Source: CAYUPI01 sp964446585
Lineage (GTDB): Bacteria > Verrucomicrobiota > Verrucomicrobiia > Limisphaerales > UBA8199
Reading direction: 5' to 3'
NCBI GenBank assembly: GCA_964446585.1
Contig: CAYUPI010000104.1
Location: 1-11,767 of the forward strand
Length of the DNA stretch: 11,767 nt
In this document: piece after piece, positions 1 through 8,680 of the stretch
Position numbering within the stretch: the stretch's first letter is position 1
Layout of the letters: every line of letters starts with the position of its first letter
Notes under the pieces: generated by a model
Database searches by the model: none
What the model was told of the DNA's origin: nothing
What the model saw: only the letters and a program-made list of their open reading frames with translations
Program-made: the position numbers and the translations under genes

Positions 1-58
1 TTGAACTGATGACCTCGTCCTTACCAAGGACGCGCTCTGCCAACTGAGCTACATGGGC
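1..58 (-). tRNA. tRNA-Thr (anticodon GGT), 3' end cut by window edge
   Basis: Read on the minus strand, the sequence starts with the 7-nt acceptor arm GCCCATG, then TA, then a D arm closed by GCTC/GAGC. The anticodon stem is CGTCC/GGACG with loop TTGGTAA, giving anticodon GGT (plus-strand positions 23-25), which decodes threonine ACC/ACU codons. The variable loop and the start of the T arm (ATCAG TTCAA) follow, and the gene runs off the left edge, so the 3' half of the T arm and the acceptor 3' strand are not visible. The anticodon and arm layout are seen directly. The 5' end at 58 is set by the usual 7-nt acceptor length. Confidence 0.94.
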
Positions 59-707
59 GTGGCCAAAACTTTCAACCGAATTCATCACGTAGCCTGCAAG
101 CGACAAAAAACCATTACCCCCGGCTTTTTCGTTAAAAAGCTCAGGAGTTGGCTTTCGACTCTTTACGGTCTGACTACAGCGCGAAAATTACGCGAATTGG
201 CGCTCAGTGTCAACGGGTTTTGAAAGGTTTTTTCGCTGCCCAAAAGGCCCAATTTGCCTGTGATCTTCATTCCCAACAAGGCACGGAAACTGTCTCTGAT
301 CTGCGGCCAGGACACCCCTCTTTCGAGGAGAGAAAGTCGGATTTTTTCCAAACTCGAAAAGTCGGTGGCCAGACCGCACATAGCGCGAATTAGACCAGCG
401 CCGCCTTTCTCTCATCCAGCCACTCCGCCGCCGTGCCGAGCCTGCTCCGAATCCTGGTCCTGCAAAAAGCGGAAGGCACCTTCCGCCCCTGTCAGGCTGT
501 CCTTTCCCCTTCTCGACGCGCTGCTGCGATAACTCCGCCACCATGCCCCGACCTCCCGACGCCCGACATGGCTTGAGCATTCAGCTAGGGTGACCGCCTC
601 CGGGCGGCGGCGGCCTGCTCTGTTATTCACCCGACGAACCCTCCGTATTACGCGGAATTGTGTCCGTTGGCCGATTCTATTAAGTTACTCATGACTGAAC
701 ATGAAAT
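59..707. other. Intergenic stretch without a supportable gene
   Basis: About 650 bp separate the tRNA from the first protein gene. Short open frames exist on both strands (for example minus 163-381 and plus 254-532). They overlap one another, have no Shine-Dalgarno sequence, and resemble no family I recognise, so I do not call them. The stretch holds an AT-rich hairpin at 123-140 and a GC hairpin at 594-607 (CCGCC, loop TCCG, GGCGG). The promoter of the minus-strand tRNA should lie in the first ~60 bp, but I see no convincing -35/-10 pair there. Confidence 0.6.
123..140. repeat. Perfect 7-bp AT-rich hairpin (GCTTTTT-CGTT-AAAAAGC)
   Basis: GCTTTTT at 123-129 pairs exactly with AAAAAGC at 134-140 around a CGTT tetraloop. 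It lies about 65 bp upstream of the minus-strand tRNA gene. No uridine tract follows it on either strand, so it does not look like a conventional intrinsic terminator. The pairing is seen directly; the function is unknown. Confidence 0.4.
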
Positions 708-1112
708 ATGAAATCACTAACCGTTAACGCTTTCGCAGTGCTCTTCGCCTTCGTCGCCTACTGTTGCGATTCTCCGACCGTCCCTACCGTTTATCAGATG
801 AGCGCTGGCCAGACCCAGATCGTGCAATGGAGCTTCGCTGACTGCACCAACAGCCTCAACAATTTCACCATCGACATCGGGAAGCCTCGCTACCACAAAG
901 GCACATTACAGAAACTCTCACCCAACACGCCCTTAACGGTCACTGCCACCAATCTCACCACGGGCGAGGTGGCGGGCTATGCAGCTCCTTTTGTGCTGAC
1001 GTTCACCAACAACGTGCAAGGGGCTGACGTTGTGCTCACTATGTTTTTTCAAGGGTATCACAATACCAATAAAGTCGTTGCGGTTGAGGTCTCCACCGCG
1101 GCAACCAATTGA
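708..1112 (+). CDS. Small exported hypothetical protein
   Basis: This 134-aa protein has a signal-peptide-like start: a Lys at position 2, a hydrophobic stretch over about residues 8-18, then two adjacent cysteines (C19, C20). It lacks a proper lipobox, because the residue before C19 is Tyr, so lipoprotein status is doubtful. The rest is rich in Thr, Asn and Val with alternating polar and hydrophobic residues, suggesting a small beta-rich extracytoplasmic domain; one further Cys is at 46. I recognise no family and assign no function. Two ATGs lie just upstream (around 692 and 701), but the 708 ATG is the one that directly precedes the signal-like segment. No clear Shine-Dalgarno is seen, which is common for the genes in this window. 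It stands alone, with the next gene on the other strand. Confidence 0.6.
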   Translation: MKSLTVNAFAVLFAFVAYCCDSPTVPTVYQMSAGQTQIVQWSFADCTNSLNNFTIDIGKPRYHKGTLQKLSPNTPLTVTATNLTTGEVAGYAAPFVLTFTNNVQGADVVLTMFFQGYHNTNKVVAVEVSTAATN

Positions 1113-1144
1113 CCGGGCTGTGTTGGCTGCGCCGAGCTTGCACC

Positions 1145-1238
1145 TGTAGCGGCTGTGTTGGCCCGCGTAGCGGGTCGTGTAGCGGCTCCGGGCTTAGGAC
1201 GACACAGCAAAATCAATAGTTGTAGCGATGTAGCGGCT
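1145..1238 (+). repeat. Dispersed TGTAGCGGCT units in spacer
   Basis: The exact decamer TGTAGCGGCT occurs at 1145-1154, 1178-1187 and 1229-1238. Variant units CGTAGCGGGT (1166-1175) and TGTAGCGATG (1221-1230) lie between and beside them. The spacing is irregular, so this is a cluster of degenerate direct repeats rather than a clean tandem array. It sits between the 3' ends of a plus-strand and a minus-strand gene. The repetition is seen directly. That it belongs to a genome-wide intergenic repeat family is inference. Confidence 0.55.
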
Positions 1239-1271
1239 GCAGAACCCAAAGAGCGCCGGGCCTCCAGAATT

Positions 1272-2501
1272 CTAGTACCCTCCAGTCAGCTTTAGAATGG
1301 CCGTGACATTCAGCGCCGCCTTGGGCACGAACGAACTAGCGTCCACAAACTCCGGCAGCTTCGAGCCGTCGGCGCTGCGCTCGGAACAATGGTCGTTGTC
1401 ACCCCATGGGCCCAACCCGTCCAGCGTGGGCACCACATCCCAGATCAGGTTCGCATCGCTCAAGCCGCCGCGTTCTTCGCCGCTCACGGAGCGTCCAAGC
1501 TCTTTGCCCGCCTGCTGCCATACGTGCAACAATCGATCGGTTAGAGCGTTGTGGAGCCAGGGTCGTCGTTCGTTCACAATCTCAACCTTCACCTGACAGG
1601 CGTATCCATCGACCGGACTGCGCACTTCGCCTGTGCCCGCCAGAGCCAATAAGGCCGTCCGGCCGCTCTGGTAGGCCTCGTTTGTGAACGCCCGGAATTC
1701 TCCCTCCGCGCTCGCCTCATGCGGCACGCGATTCGCCACCGTCCCGCCTGAAATCGCGCCGACGTTGAACGTCAGATCACGCGAATAATTCGTCAATGCG
1801 GCGACGCGCTCGACGGTCCTGGCCAATTGAACAACTGCATTCGCCCCATGACTATGCTTGCCCCCGGCATGCGCGCCGCGGCCCGATACCGTGATTCGCC
1901 ACACGGCCCGGCCCTTGCGCGCAACGACAACCAACTGCTCATCCCCGAATCGTCCCTCCGCTTCGAACACCAGCGCGGCGACCGTCTGGCTGTCAAATCG
2001 GTGACGACAAACCTCGCCAAAATCGGGCGACAAAGGTTCTTCGGCGGAATTCAGCAGCACGTTCCAGGAAATCTCCTCGAATACTTCCGGCGCGAGCTCG
2101 CGCAACGCTGACAGCACCAGCCACATCATCACGGTCCCACCCTTGATGTCCACCGTACCCGGCCCATAAATTCGCTCTCCCTCCGGTTGCCAATGAAAAT
2201 TATTTCGCGCCTCTTCCTCCGGTGGAAACACGGTGTCAAGGTGAGAGATCAGCGAAATGTTCCGACGTAAGCGCCCTCGACGCGTTAAAATCACGTGGTC
2301 GCCGAATGTTCCTTTGGCGCACGGCACGCGCTCCGCGCCAAACCCGAGCGGCGCAAAACAGTCGGCCGTGAGCTTCCCCAGCCGGTTGACCCCCTCTCGA
2401 TTCGCCGTGAAGCTGTTGATCTCCACCATCGCCTTCAAGAGCCGGAGCGCCTCGGGCATTCGGCCTTCGAGGAATTTTTTCAGAGATTCGACGCTTGGCA
2501 C
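1272..2501 (-). CDS. M20 family metallopeptidase, carboxypeptidase G2-like
   Basis: Called from a GTG at 2501 this is 409 aa, a usual length for the M20/CPG2 group of dizinc amidohydrolases that cleave C-terminal residues or acyl groups from small peptides and amides. Family motifs occur in order: SHLDT with H87 and D89, YGPGTVDIKGG with bridging D118, the catalytic base and ligand pair EE (154-155), a metal-ligand Glu in VFEAE (E180), the dimerisation-domain His (H211 in GRGAHAGG), and the last metal ligand in DNDHCSE (H371). The substrate cannot be read from the sequence. No export signal is seen, so it is probably cytoplasmic. The frame stays open upstream to an ATG at 2711, but the extra 70 residues are Arg/Gly/Pro-rich and translate hairpin-rich DNA, so I reject them. 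An ATG at 2459 is another possible start. Neither start has a strong Shine-Dalgarno. Confidence 0.9.
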   Translation of the reverse strand: MPSVESLKKFLEGRMPEALRLLKAMVEINSFTANREGVNRLGKLTADCFAPLGFGAERVPCAKGTFGDHVILTRRGRLRRNISLISHLDTVFPPEEEARNNFHWQPEGERIYGPGTVDIKGGTVMMWLVLSALRELAPEVFEEISWNVLLNSAEEPLSPDFGEVCRHRFDSQTVAALVFEAEGRFGDEQLVVVARKGRAVWRITVSGRGAHAGGKHSHGANAVVQLARTVERVAALTNYSRDLTFNVGAISGGTVANRVPHEASAEGEFRAFTNEAYQSGRTALLALAGTGEVRSPVDGYACQVKVEIVNERRPWLHNALTDRLLHVWQQAGKELGRSVSGEERGGLSDANLIWDVVPTLDGLGPWGDNDHCSERSADGSKLPEFVDASSFVPKAALNVTAILKLTGGY

Positions 2502-2550
2502 GGGAACCAGAGTGTCGCGAGCGTTCGCGGAGGTCAACCTTGGCCGCAAC

Positions 2551-2660
2551 GCTGCGGAGGGCGGCCGTCCTCGGCCGCAGCTACGTCCATACAAATGAAG
2601 TGCTCGCGATGTGCCATGGGTCTGAAGGAATCGCCCGTTGCTGTGCCCGGGGACGGGCAC
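2551..2660. repeat. Two GC-rich hairpins in the divergent spacer
   Basis: The first hairpin pairs GCTGCGG (2551-2557) with CCGCAGC (2575-2581). An alternative fold pairs GCGGCC (2561-2566) with GGCCGC (2573-2578). The second is a perfect 7-bp stem, GTGCCCG (2643-2649) with CGGGCAC (2654-2660), around a GGGA tetraloop. Both lie in the 260-bp noncoding gap between the divergent peptidase and permease genes. They look like dispersed REP-like elements rather than operators, because the gap is long and the palindromes differ from each other. The pairing is seen; membership of a repeat family is inferred. Confidence 0.6.
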
Positions 2661-2761
2661 CCTCCGATGAGTCTTCAGCGTGCGTCCTTCGCCAACGGTG
2701 CCGCTCCTCATTCATGACGGCGCTTGTGTTGGTTGGCCTGACGAGTACGCTGCGCCGCCAC

Positions 2762-3535
2762 ATGCCGTCGAGCGAACTCCTCGGGCTATTCTTCGCCGCT
2801 GCGGCGGCCGGCGCCATTAACGCCGTCGCCGGCGGCGGCACGCTCATCACGTTCCCGACCCTGCTTTTCTTCGGAACGCCGGCCATCGTCGCCAATGCCA
2901 CCAGCACGGTGGCGCTGGTGCTCGGCACCTCTGGGAGCCTATTTGGTTATCGTCAGCATTTGTCGGCGATCAGACCGTGGCTGTGGCGCTTTGTTCCCAT
3001 CAGTTTGATAGGCGGCTTGATCGGCGGCATTCTTCTGACTCTTACCAGCAATCGAATGTTTTCGAAGCTGGTCCCGTTCCTTATCCTCTTTGCGACGCTC
3101 GTATTCCTGGCCCAGGGCGCCGTGCGCCGCATGTGGGCCGTGGCCAATCCGGTGGCTGGTCGCCAGCACGTGGCGCTCGCCGGAGCAATGCTCTTTCAGC
3201 TAGCGGTGGCAGTTTACGGCGGCTATTTCGGCGCCGGCATCGGGATCCTGATGCTGGCCTGGCTTGGGTTCATCGGGCTGGGCAACATCCACGAAATGAA
3301 CACTCTAAAGACCCTCCTCGGCTCGCTGATCAACGTCGTGGCTGCACTCTGGTTCTGCTTCGCCGGTCTGATCCATTGGCCGAAGGCAGGAGTAATGACG
3401 GCCGGCGCGCTGGCAGGTTATTTTCTGGGCTCGCATTACTCCCAGCGATTCCCCCAAGCCCGAGTCCGCCAAATCATCACTGTGATTGGTTTCATCCTTT
3501 CGGTGGTGACATTCTATCGCGAATTTCTTCGATGA
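2762..3535 (+). CDS. TauE/SafE family permease (sulfite exporter-like)
   Basis: This 257-aa integral membrane protein has the family's internal duplication. The N-terminal half begins with a hydrophobic helix followed by the GAINAVAGGGTLITFPTLL signature (about residues 17-35). The second half carries the matching GGYFGAGIGILM motif (about residues 149-160). Hydrophobic segments are spread over the whole length and fit roughly seven to eight membrane helices. Family members export or import small anions such as sulfite, sulfoacetate or other organosulfonates; the substrate here is not predictable. I chose ATG 2762 because the protein then begins like typical members. ATG 2714 would add 16 residues, and the much longer open frame back to 2495 runs through hairpin-rich noncoding DNA. 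The HD-domain gene follows after 38 bp and may be co-transcribed. Confidence 0.88.
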   Translation: MPSSELLGLFFAAAAAGAINAVAGGGTLITFPTLLFFGTPAIVANATSTVALVLGTSGSLFGYRQHLSAIRPWLWRFVPISLIGGLIGGILLTLTSNRMFSKLVPFLILFATLVFLAQGAVRRMWAVANPVAGRQHVALAGAMLFQLAVAVYGGYFGAGIGILMLAWLGFIGLGNIHEMNTLKTLLGSLINVVAALWFCFAGLIHWPKAGVMTAGALAGYFLGSHYSQRFPQARVRQIITVIGFILSVVTFYREFLR

Positions 3536-3573
3536 ACTGGAGGTCGATGCTCCAAACTTATTAACCTTGGCCC

Positions 3574-4206
3574 ATGAACCGACCAGCCTACCGCGCAGCC
3601 ATTATTGAGTACATCCGGGCTCAGGCGAAGCCGCCCGACAAGTTCAGTCACCAACCCCGGCTTTATCGCCTCGCCACCCAACTTGCGGAAAACCAACCTT
3701 TCGATGACAACGTGCTGTTTGCCACCGCCTGGATGCACGACCTCGGGGTCTTTATCGGGCACCGGCCCGAAGCGCCCGCCGCCCTGGCCGAGTGGGACCA
3801 CGTTGCTTATGCCATCGATAAAACGCCTGCATTACTGCGGGAGTTCGGCTTTCCCGCTAAAAAAATTCCCGCCGTCCTCGAAGCTATCCGCACCCATCTT
3901 CCATCCGCAGTGCCGACTGCATTTGAGGGCGTGCTGCTCCGCGACGCGGACATTCTCGAACAACTCGGCGCCACAGCGATTCTTCGCACCGTCAGCAAGA
4001 TCGGCCGTGACACTCGTTTCGCTTGCTTCGCCGACGCCCTGCGTGTTTTGCGCAATAATGCCGCCCAGTTGCCAAATCTACTGCGGCTTGATTCAGCTCG
4101 CCGAATGGCCGAACCGCGCGTGAGGATTCTCCGGGCGTTTCTGGACGCGGCGGAGGCCGAGGCCATTGGCTTTTTCGAGCCGGAAAAAAGCATCACGTCT
4201 GCTTGA
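3574..4206 (+). CDS. HD-domain protein, putative phosphohydrolase
   Basis: The 210-aa protein has the metal-binding pattern of the HD superfamily: H26 (FSHQPRL), the HD doublet H55-D56 (WMHDLG), further histidines at 76 and 108 (WDH, RTH), and the closing aspartate region LLRDADILEQLGA (D124/D126). HD proteins usually hydrolyse phosphomonoester or phosphodiester bonds of nucleotides and related compounds. This one resembles the small stand-alone YedJ-like group, whose substrates are often unknown. It has no signal peptide, membrane segment or fused partner domain, so it should be cytoplasmic. It starts 38 bp after the permease stop with a weak ribosome-binding context. A stronger GGAGG just downstream of the permease stop precedes an ATG at 3547 that opens only a five-codon frame. 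It may share a transcript with the permease, but I see no functional link. Confidence 0.85.
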   Translation: MNRPAYRAAIIEYIRAQAKPPDKFSHQPRLYRLATQLAENQPFDDNVLFATAWMHDLGVFIGHRPEAPAALAEWDHVAYAIDKTPALLREFGFPAKKIPAVLEAIRTHLPSAVPTAFEGVLLRDADILEQLGATAILRTVSKIGRDTRFACFADALRVLRNNAAQLPNLLRLDSARRMAEPRVRILRAFLDAAEAEAIGFFEPEKSITSA

Positions 4207-4245
4207 CATCGATCCCAATTCTGATAGCGTCATTTTACTGCCGCG

Positions 4246-5130
4246 ATGAAAAACACTTCGTTCATCGGTCGTGTCCCAGGCCGGAGGCAAGGGTTTACTC
4301 TGATCGAACTGCTCGTCGTCATCGCCATCATCGCCATTCTCGCCTCGATGCTTTTGCCGGCGCTTTCCAAGGCCAAGACCAAAGCGCAGGGGATTATGTG
4401 CATGAGCAATCATCGCCAACTGTCGCTGGCCTGGCGGATGTATTCTGAAGACAACCGCGATGTGCTTTTGTTCGCGACAGCTTCCGGTATCTACGTACCA
4501 TGGACCTGGGTCCAAGGAGTACTGGACTATCGTCCCGGCAATCATTCCAATTGGGATGTCAATGAAGACATCAAGAAAAGCCCGATGTGGCCGTATTGTG
4601 GAAACTCCGTTGGAATCTGGAAATGCCCGGCGGACCTGAGCCGGGTGGTACCCTCCGACGGGCCGTTTGCGGGACAATCGGTTCCGCGCGTTCGAACTAT
4701 GGCGATGAGCATCTGGGTGGGAGGTTGGATGGAGGCTTCGGGAGATTTAACCGATGCAAACTGCTCTGGACCTGCGTGGAGGGTCTATCACAAATTTACA
4801 GACCTGATTGCGCCTGGCCCGACGCGGACATGGGTCTTAATGGATGAGCGCGAGGATCGCATCAACTTCGGCAATGCCTTTACAGATATGACCGGCTATC
4901 CAGACAGTCCGACTTCCTGGCGCTTTCACTTTGATTATCCCGGCGGCTATCATAATCGAGCCGGCGGTTTCTCCTTCGCGGACGGCCATGCTGAAATCAA
5001 GAAATGGCGAGATGACCGCACGGTTCCTCCGATCGTCGTCGGGGGCGCCTGGGATTCCAACGAATACGTCAGCTCACCCAGGAACCAGGACATCTTCTGG
5101 ATGCAGGATCGCTCGACCCGGAAAAAGTAA
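4246..5130 (+). CDS. Pseudopilin-like protein with prepilin N-terminus and H-X9-DG motif
   Basis: The 294-aa protein has a class III prepilin signal: a basic 16-residue leader ending in RRQG, cleavage before F17, glutamate at mature position 5 (E21), and the hydrophobic stem LLVVIAIIAIL. The leader peptidase PilD would process it, leaving the helix in the inner membrane as in type II secretion pseudopilins (GspG/GspH-like). The globular part carries KCPAD (126-130) and, near the C-terminus, H236 followed by exactly nine residues and D246-G247 in FADGHAE. This H-X9-DG motif is typical of the large pseudopilin-like families expanded in Verrucomicrobiota, Planctomycetota and Lentisphaerota. The individual role is unknown; surface or secretion-related functions are usually assumed. 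No secretion genes are nearby, so it is an orphan member. It starts 39 bp after the HD gene and its stop lies 2 bp from the stop of convergent thiC. Confidence 0.9.
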   Translation: MKNTSFIGRVPGRRQGFTLIELLVVIAIIAILASMLLPALSKAKTKAQGIMCMSNHRQLSLAWRMYSEDNRDVLLFATASGIYVPWTWVQGVLDYRPGNHSNWDVNEDIKKSPMWPYCGNSVGIWKCPADLSRVVPSDGPFAGQSVPRVRTMAMSIWVGGWMEASGDLTDANCSGPAWRVYHKFTDLIAPGPTRTWVLMDEREDRINFGNAFTDMTGYPDSPTSWRFHFDYPGGYHNRAGGFSFADGHAEIKKWRDDRTVPPIVVGGAWDSNEYVSSPRNQDIFWMQDRSTRKK

Positions 5131-5132
5131 GG

Positions 5133-5141
<9 letters not shown>
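5121..5141 (-). terminator. Possible weak terminator of thiC at the convergent stops
   Basis: AAGGC (5129-5133) and GCCTT (5137-5141) form a short hairpin spanning both stop codons. Read on the minus strand it is followed by ACTTTTTC, a modest uridine tract, so it could act as a weak intrinsic terminator for thiC. The stem is only five base pairs (six if the loop collapses to one base). On the plus strand no T tract follows. Confidence 0.35.
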
Positions 5142-6992
<1,851 letters not shown>

Positions 6993-6996
6993 AAAA

Positions 6997-7057
6997 TCGG
7001 ATTTGTGATTTCGGATCTCAGACTTCTCTCGGATTTTGGCCTTCGGATTTCGGATTT
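6997..7057. repeat. Degenerate GGATTTC-type array in the thiC leader
   Basis: Between the riboswitch and the thiC start the plus strand consists of units close to GGATTT, spaced 6-10 bases apart: GGATTT, GATTTC, GGATCT, GACTTC, GGATTT, GCCTTC, GGATTTC, GGATTT. On the thiC strand these read as AAATCCGA-like units and run to within a few bases of the start codon, occupying the place where a ribosome-binding site would be. The periodicity is seen directly. Its origin, slippage or a mobile repeat, is not known from this window. Confidence 0.65.
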
Positions 7058-7098
7058 ACCCACGGCCTGCCGGCACGAGCTGGAAGGAAACGCTCTGA

Positions 7099-7222
7099 AG
7101 TTCCCTTCGCCAGCATTACCTGGAGCAGGTTCATCGGGTCTGTCCCTAATATTTTCGGGACACTCTCAGCCTCTGCATCCGCCGAATGCTTTCGGAGGAC
7201 GACAGGTTGGCTCCCCTGCGAC
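7099..7222 (-). promoter_or_regulatory. TPP (thiamine pyrophosphate) riboswitch upstream of thiC
   Basis: Read on the minus strand the segment has the conserved THI-box elements in order: CAGGGGAGCC at the 5' side, GGCTGAGAG, ACCCGATGAACCTG, and AGGTAATGCTGGCGAAGGGAA at the 3' side. AGCC pairs with GGCT (P2), and a CCTC/GAGG stem encloses a variable P3 region. An extra 6-bp hairpin (TGTCCC 7141-7146 with GGGACA 7157-7162) sits between the CTGAGA and ACCC boxes. TPP binding normally lowers expression of the downstream thiamine gene. About 106 bp separate the aptamer from the thiC ATG. I do not see a clear terminator with a T tract there, so the mode (translation or transcription) is undecided. 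The identification rests on these exact conserved boxes plus the thiC neighbour. Confidence 0.95.
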
Positions 7223-7229
7223 AAATTAG

Positions 7230-7258
7230 ACGTTAGGCCCAACCGCTCTGTGCGTCAA
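7230..7258 (-). promoter_or_regulatory. Candidate sigma-70-type promoter of thiC
   Basis: On the minus strand TTGACG (7258-7253, five of six matches to the -35 consensus) is followed after 17 bases by TAACGT (7235-7230, three of six to the -10). Transcription would begin near 7222, exactly where the riboswitch aptamer begins. The spacing and position support it, but the -10 is poor. Confidence 0.45.
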
Positions 7259-7501
7259 GTCGCGAACCGGCAGCGGGTTGGATCGCCTTCCCGCGAGGAA
7301 ACCAAGTGGGAAGAGGCCCCCGAACCGCAAGTGACGCGCAGAATTCGAAGCGAATCAGGGGACCAAGTAACCAAGATCAGCGATCCTGTGGGCAACGGCG
7401 GGCCCTTGTGAGGGCGTCGACATGATTGGGCGCATTCATTAGGTGGAAGACAAATCGGCGTCGACTCACCTCCTCTCAGCTGAAATCTAGTCTACTGGAG
7501 G

Positions 7502-8680
7502 TCAATCTGGTTTTTCCTCGATAATCACCTCGCCGGAGCGAGCATTGCCGGTGAAGTAACCAAAACCGACGTTCCGGTTTTGCAGCACCGCACCGCTAAG
7601 CCTTGGGCTCAGCATGGTTCCGGGCACATCACCTAGACCGAGAAACAGGCCCTTAGCCGGATAAAATTTAACCAGCGGCGGCGAGCCAGATGTTCCTCGC
7701 AGCTCCGATGGCGTCCGGAAGATTAGCGCTTTGGTAACGCTCGAACTCAGCTCGCCCCCACTCAAAACCAGCACCGGATCGCTGAGATTGAGCGCAGGCT
7801 GATTAGGGGCAGGGGGAACGTAACGAGAAGCCAGAACTCCGATTTGGTTAGTGAACCCCTCGGCGTATGACGCGGTTCCCGGATGCCGCGATCTTATCCA
7901 GATTAACTGGCCGACGAGCTCGCTTTCGGTCGAATTTGTAAACTGCAGCCAACCCGCCAACGCCCCTCTGCCGCCGTCCGATGGCACAAAGAACGGCCAC
8001 ACTCCCTTTGCGGAAAGGATTGATCTCGTGACGAATTTGAAATTATCCGCCAGCCCGCCCTGAAGCAGGACGTTGCCGGCTCCGTCAACTGTCAGGGTGG
8101 CCCAGCCGTCGCCTTCCGGGCCGCTCAGGCCGCTTGAGCCTCCCGGCAACACCATCGTGTATCGTCCAGCCTGCGGAGCGGCATTCGTGCGGGCGTTGAA
8201 CCCGGCCCGCTCTCCCTGAACAATCCCGCTCCAGCCCGCTCTTTCATATGAAAGAATTTGCCCGACTATGCTATCGAGTCCGTTGGTCAGTTGAAAAACA
8301 ACGGTCCACTTCAGCACCTTAATCTCGCGATAGTCGATACTGAAATCAGAGTTTAGAATGGCTTCGTACTGCCCGGTTCCAACCGAAACCGGGACGTATG
8401 CAGTGCCACTGTCGTTGAACTTTCCGCTAAAGCCGGCATGTTGCTGACCGACCAAAAGCTTTCCGGAGAATTTCCCAGTGCGGGACACGTCGAGTCTGAA
8501 GTAGCCGGTTTCGCCGGGCACAACTCCTTCCTCGGGATAGACCAGGCCGTTGTAAGTCGTCTTCGCGGCGAAGAAGGGAATATTGGAGATTGCAGTGAGT
8601 GCCGGCGGGGCTGCCGCAAAGAAGGAGCCGAACAAAGCAAGGCAGAAAACGCTGCGCAAGAGATTTATGTGGCGCTTCAT
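7502..8680 (-). CDS. Exported repeat-domain protein of unknown function
   Basis: The 392-aa protein begins with a good signal peptide (basic MKRHINLLR, a hydrophobic core to about residue 22, then AAAPPALTA). The mature part shows three related beta-rich segments: 43-88 (YNGLVYP through TGKFSGKLLVG and GFSGKF), 172-233 (GRYTMVLPG, GDGWATLTVDGAGNV, GVWPFFVP) and 336-388 (VKFYPAKGLFLG, LSGAVLQNRNVGFGYF). From general knowledge, segments of this YTLVLPG / GDGYATLTVD / FSGVLLQ type recur in large secreted proteins of Verrucomicrobiota, often beside Ig-like or cell-surface domains. I know of no proven function. Here they stand alone without an anchor or sorting domain. The gene ends 2 bp into the spacer before the thiC promoter region and runs in the same direction as the S9 peptidase gene upstream, but a 238-bp gap argues against tight coupling. 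Confidence 0.75.
   Translation of the reverse strand: MKRHINLLRSVFCLALFGSFFAAAPPALTAISNIPFFAAKTTYNGLVYPEEGVVPGETGYFRLDVSRTGKFSGKLLVGQQHAGFSGKFNDSGTAYVPVSVGTGQYEAILNSDFSIDYREIKVLKWTVVFQLTNGLDSIVGQILSYERAGWSGIVQGERAGFNARTNAAPQAGRYTMVLPGGSSGLSGPEGDGWATLTVDGAGNVLLQGGLADNFKFVTRSILSAKGVWPFFVPSDGGRGALAGWLQFTNSTESELVGQLIWIRSRHPGTASYAEGFTNQIGVLASRYVPPAPNQPALNLSDPVLVLSGGELSSSVTKALIFRTPSELRGTSGSPPLVKFYPAKGLFLGLGDVPGTMLSPRLSGAVLQNRNVGFGYFTGNARSGEVIIEEKPD

Noticed and set aside
59..120. Promoter for tRNA-Thr on the minus strand
   Set aside because: The best -35/-10 pair (TTGTCG-N16-TGAATT) matches the consensus poorly, so I do not list it.
163..532. Short open frames on both strands in the left intergenic region
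   Set aside because: They overlap one another, lack ribosome-binding sites and match no family I recognise. Open frames are expected by chance in GC-rich DNA.
2502..2711. N-terminal 70-residue extension of the M20 peptidase from ATG 2711
   Set aside because: The extension is Arg/Gly/Pro-rich, translates hairpin-rich DNA, has no family similarity that I recognise, and would leave almost no promoter space. The GTG at 2501 gives a normal-length protein.
2495..2761. N-terminal extension of the TauE/SafE permease
   Set aside because: It overlaps the peptidase gene and the hairpins. Typical permeases begin close to the MPSSELLGLF segment at 2762.
2977..3564. 195-codon plus-strand frame inside the permease gene
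   Set aside because: It is out of frame with a clear membrane protein and its composition is Arg/Ser/Pro-rich, a frame shadow.
7413..7465. Direct 9-bp repeat GGCGTCGAC (7413-7421 and 7457-7465)
   Set aside because: Two short GC-rich copies 44 bp apart in a spacer are not enough to claim an operator or element.
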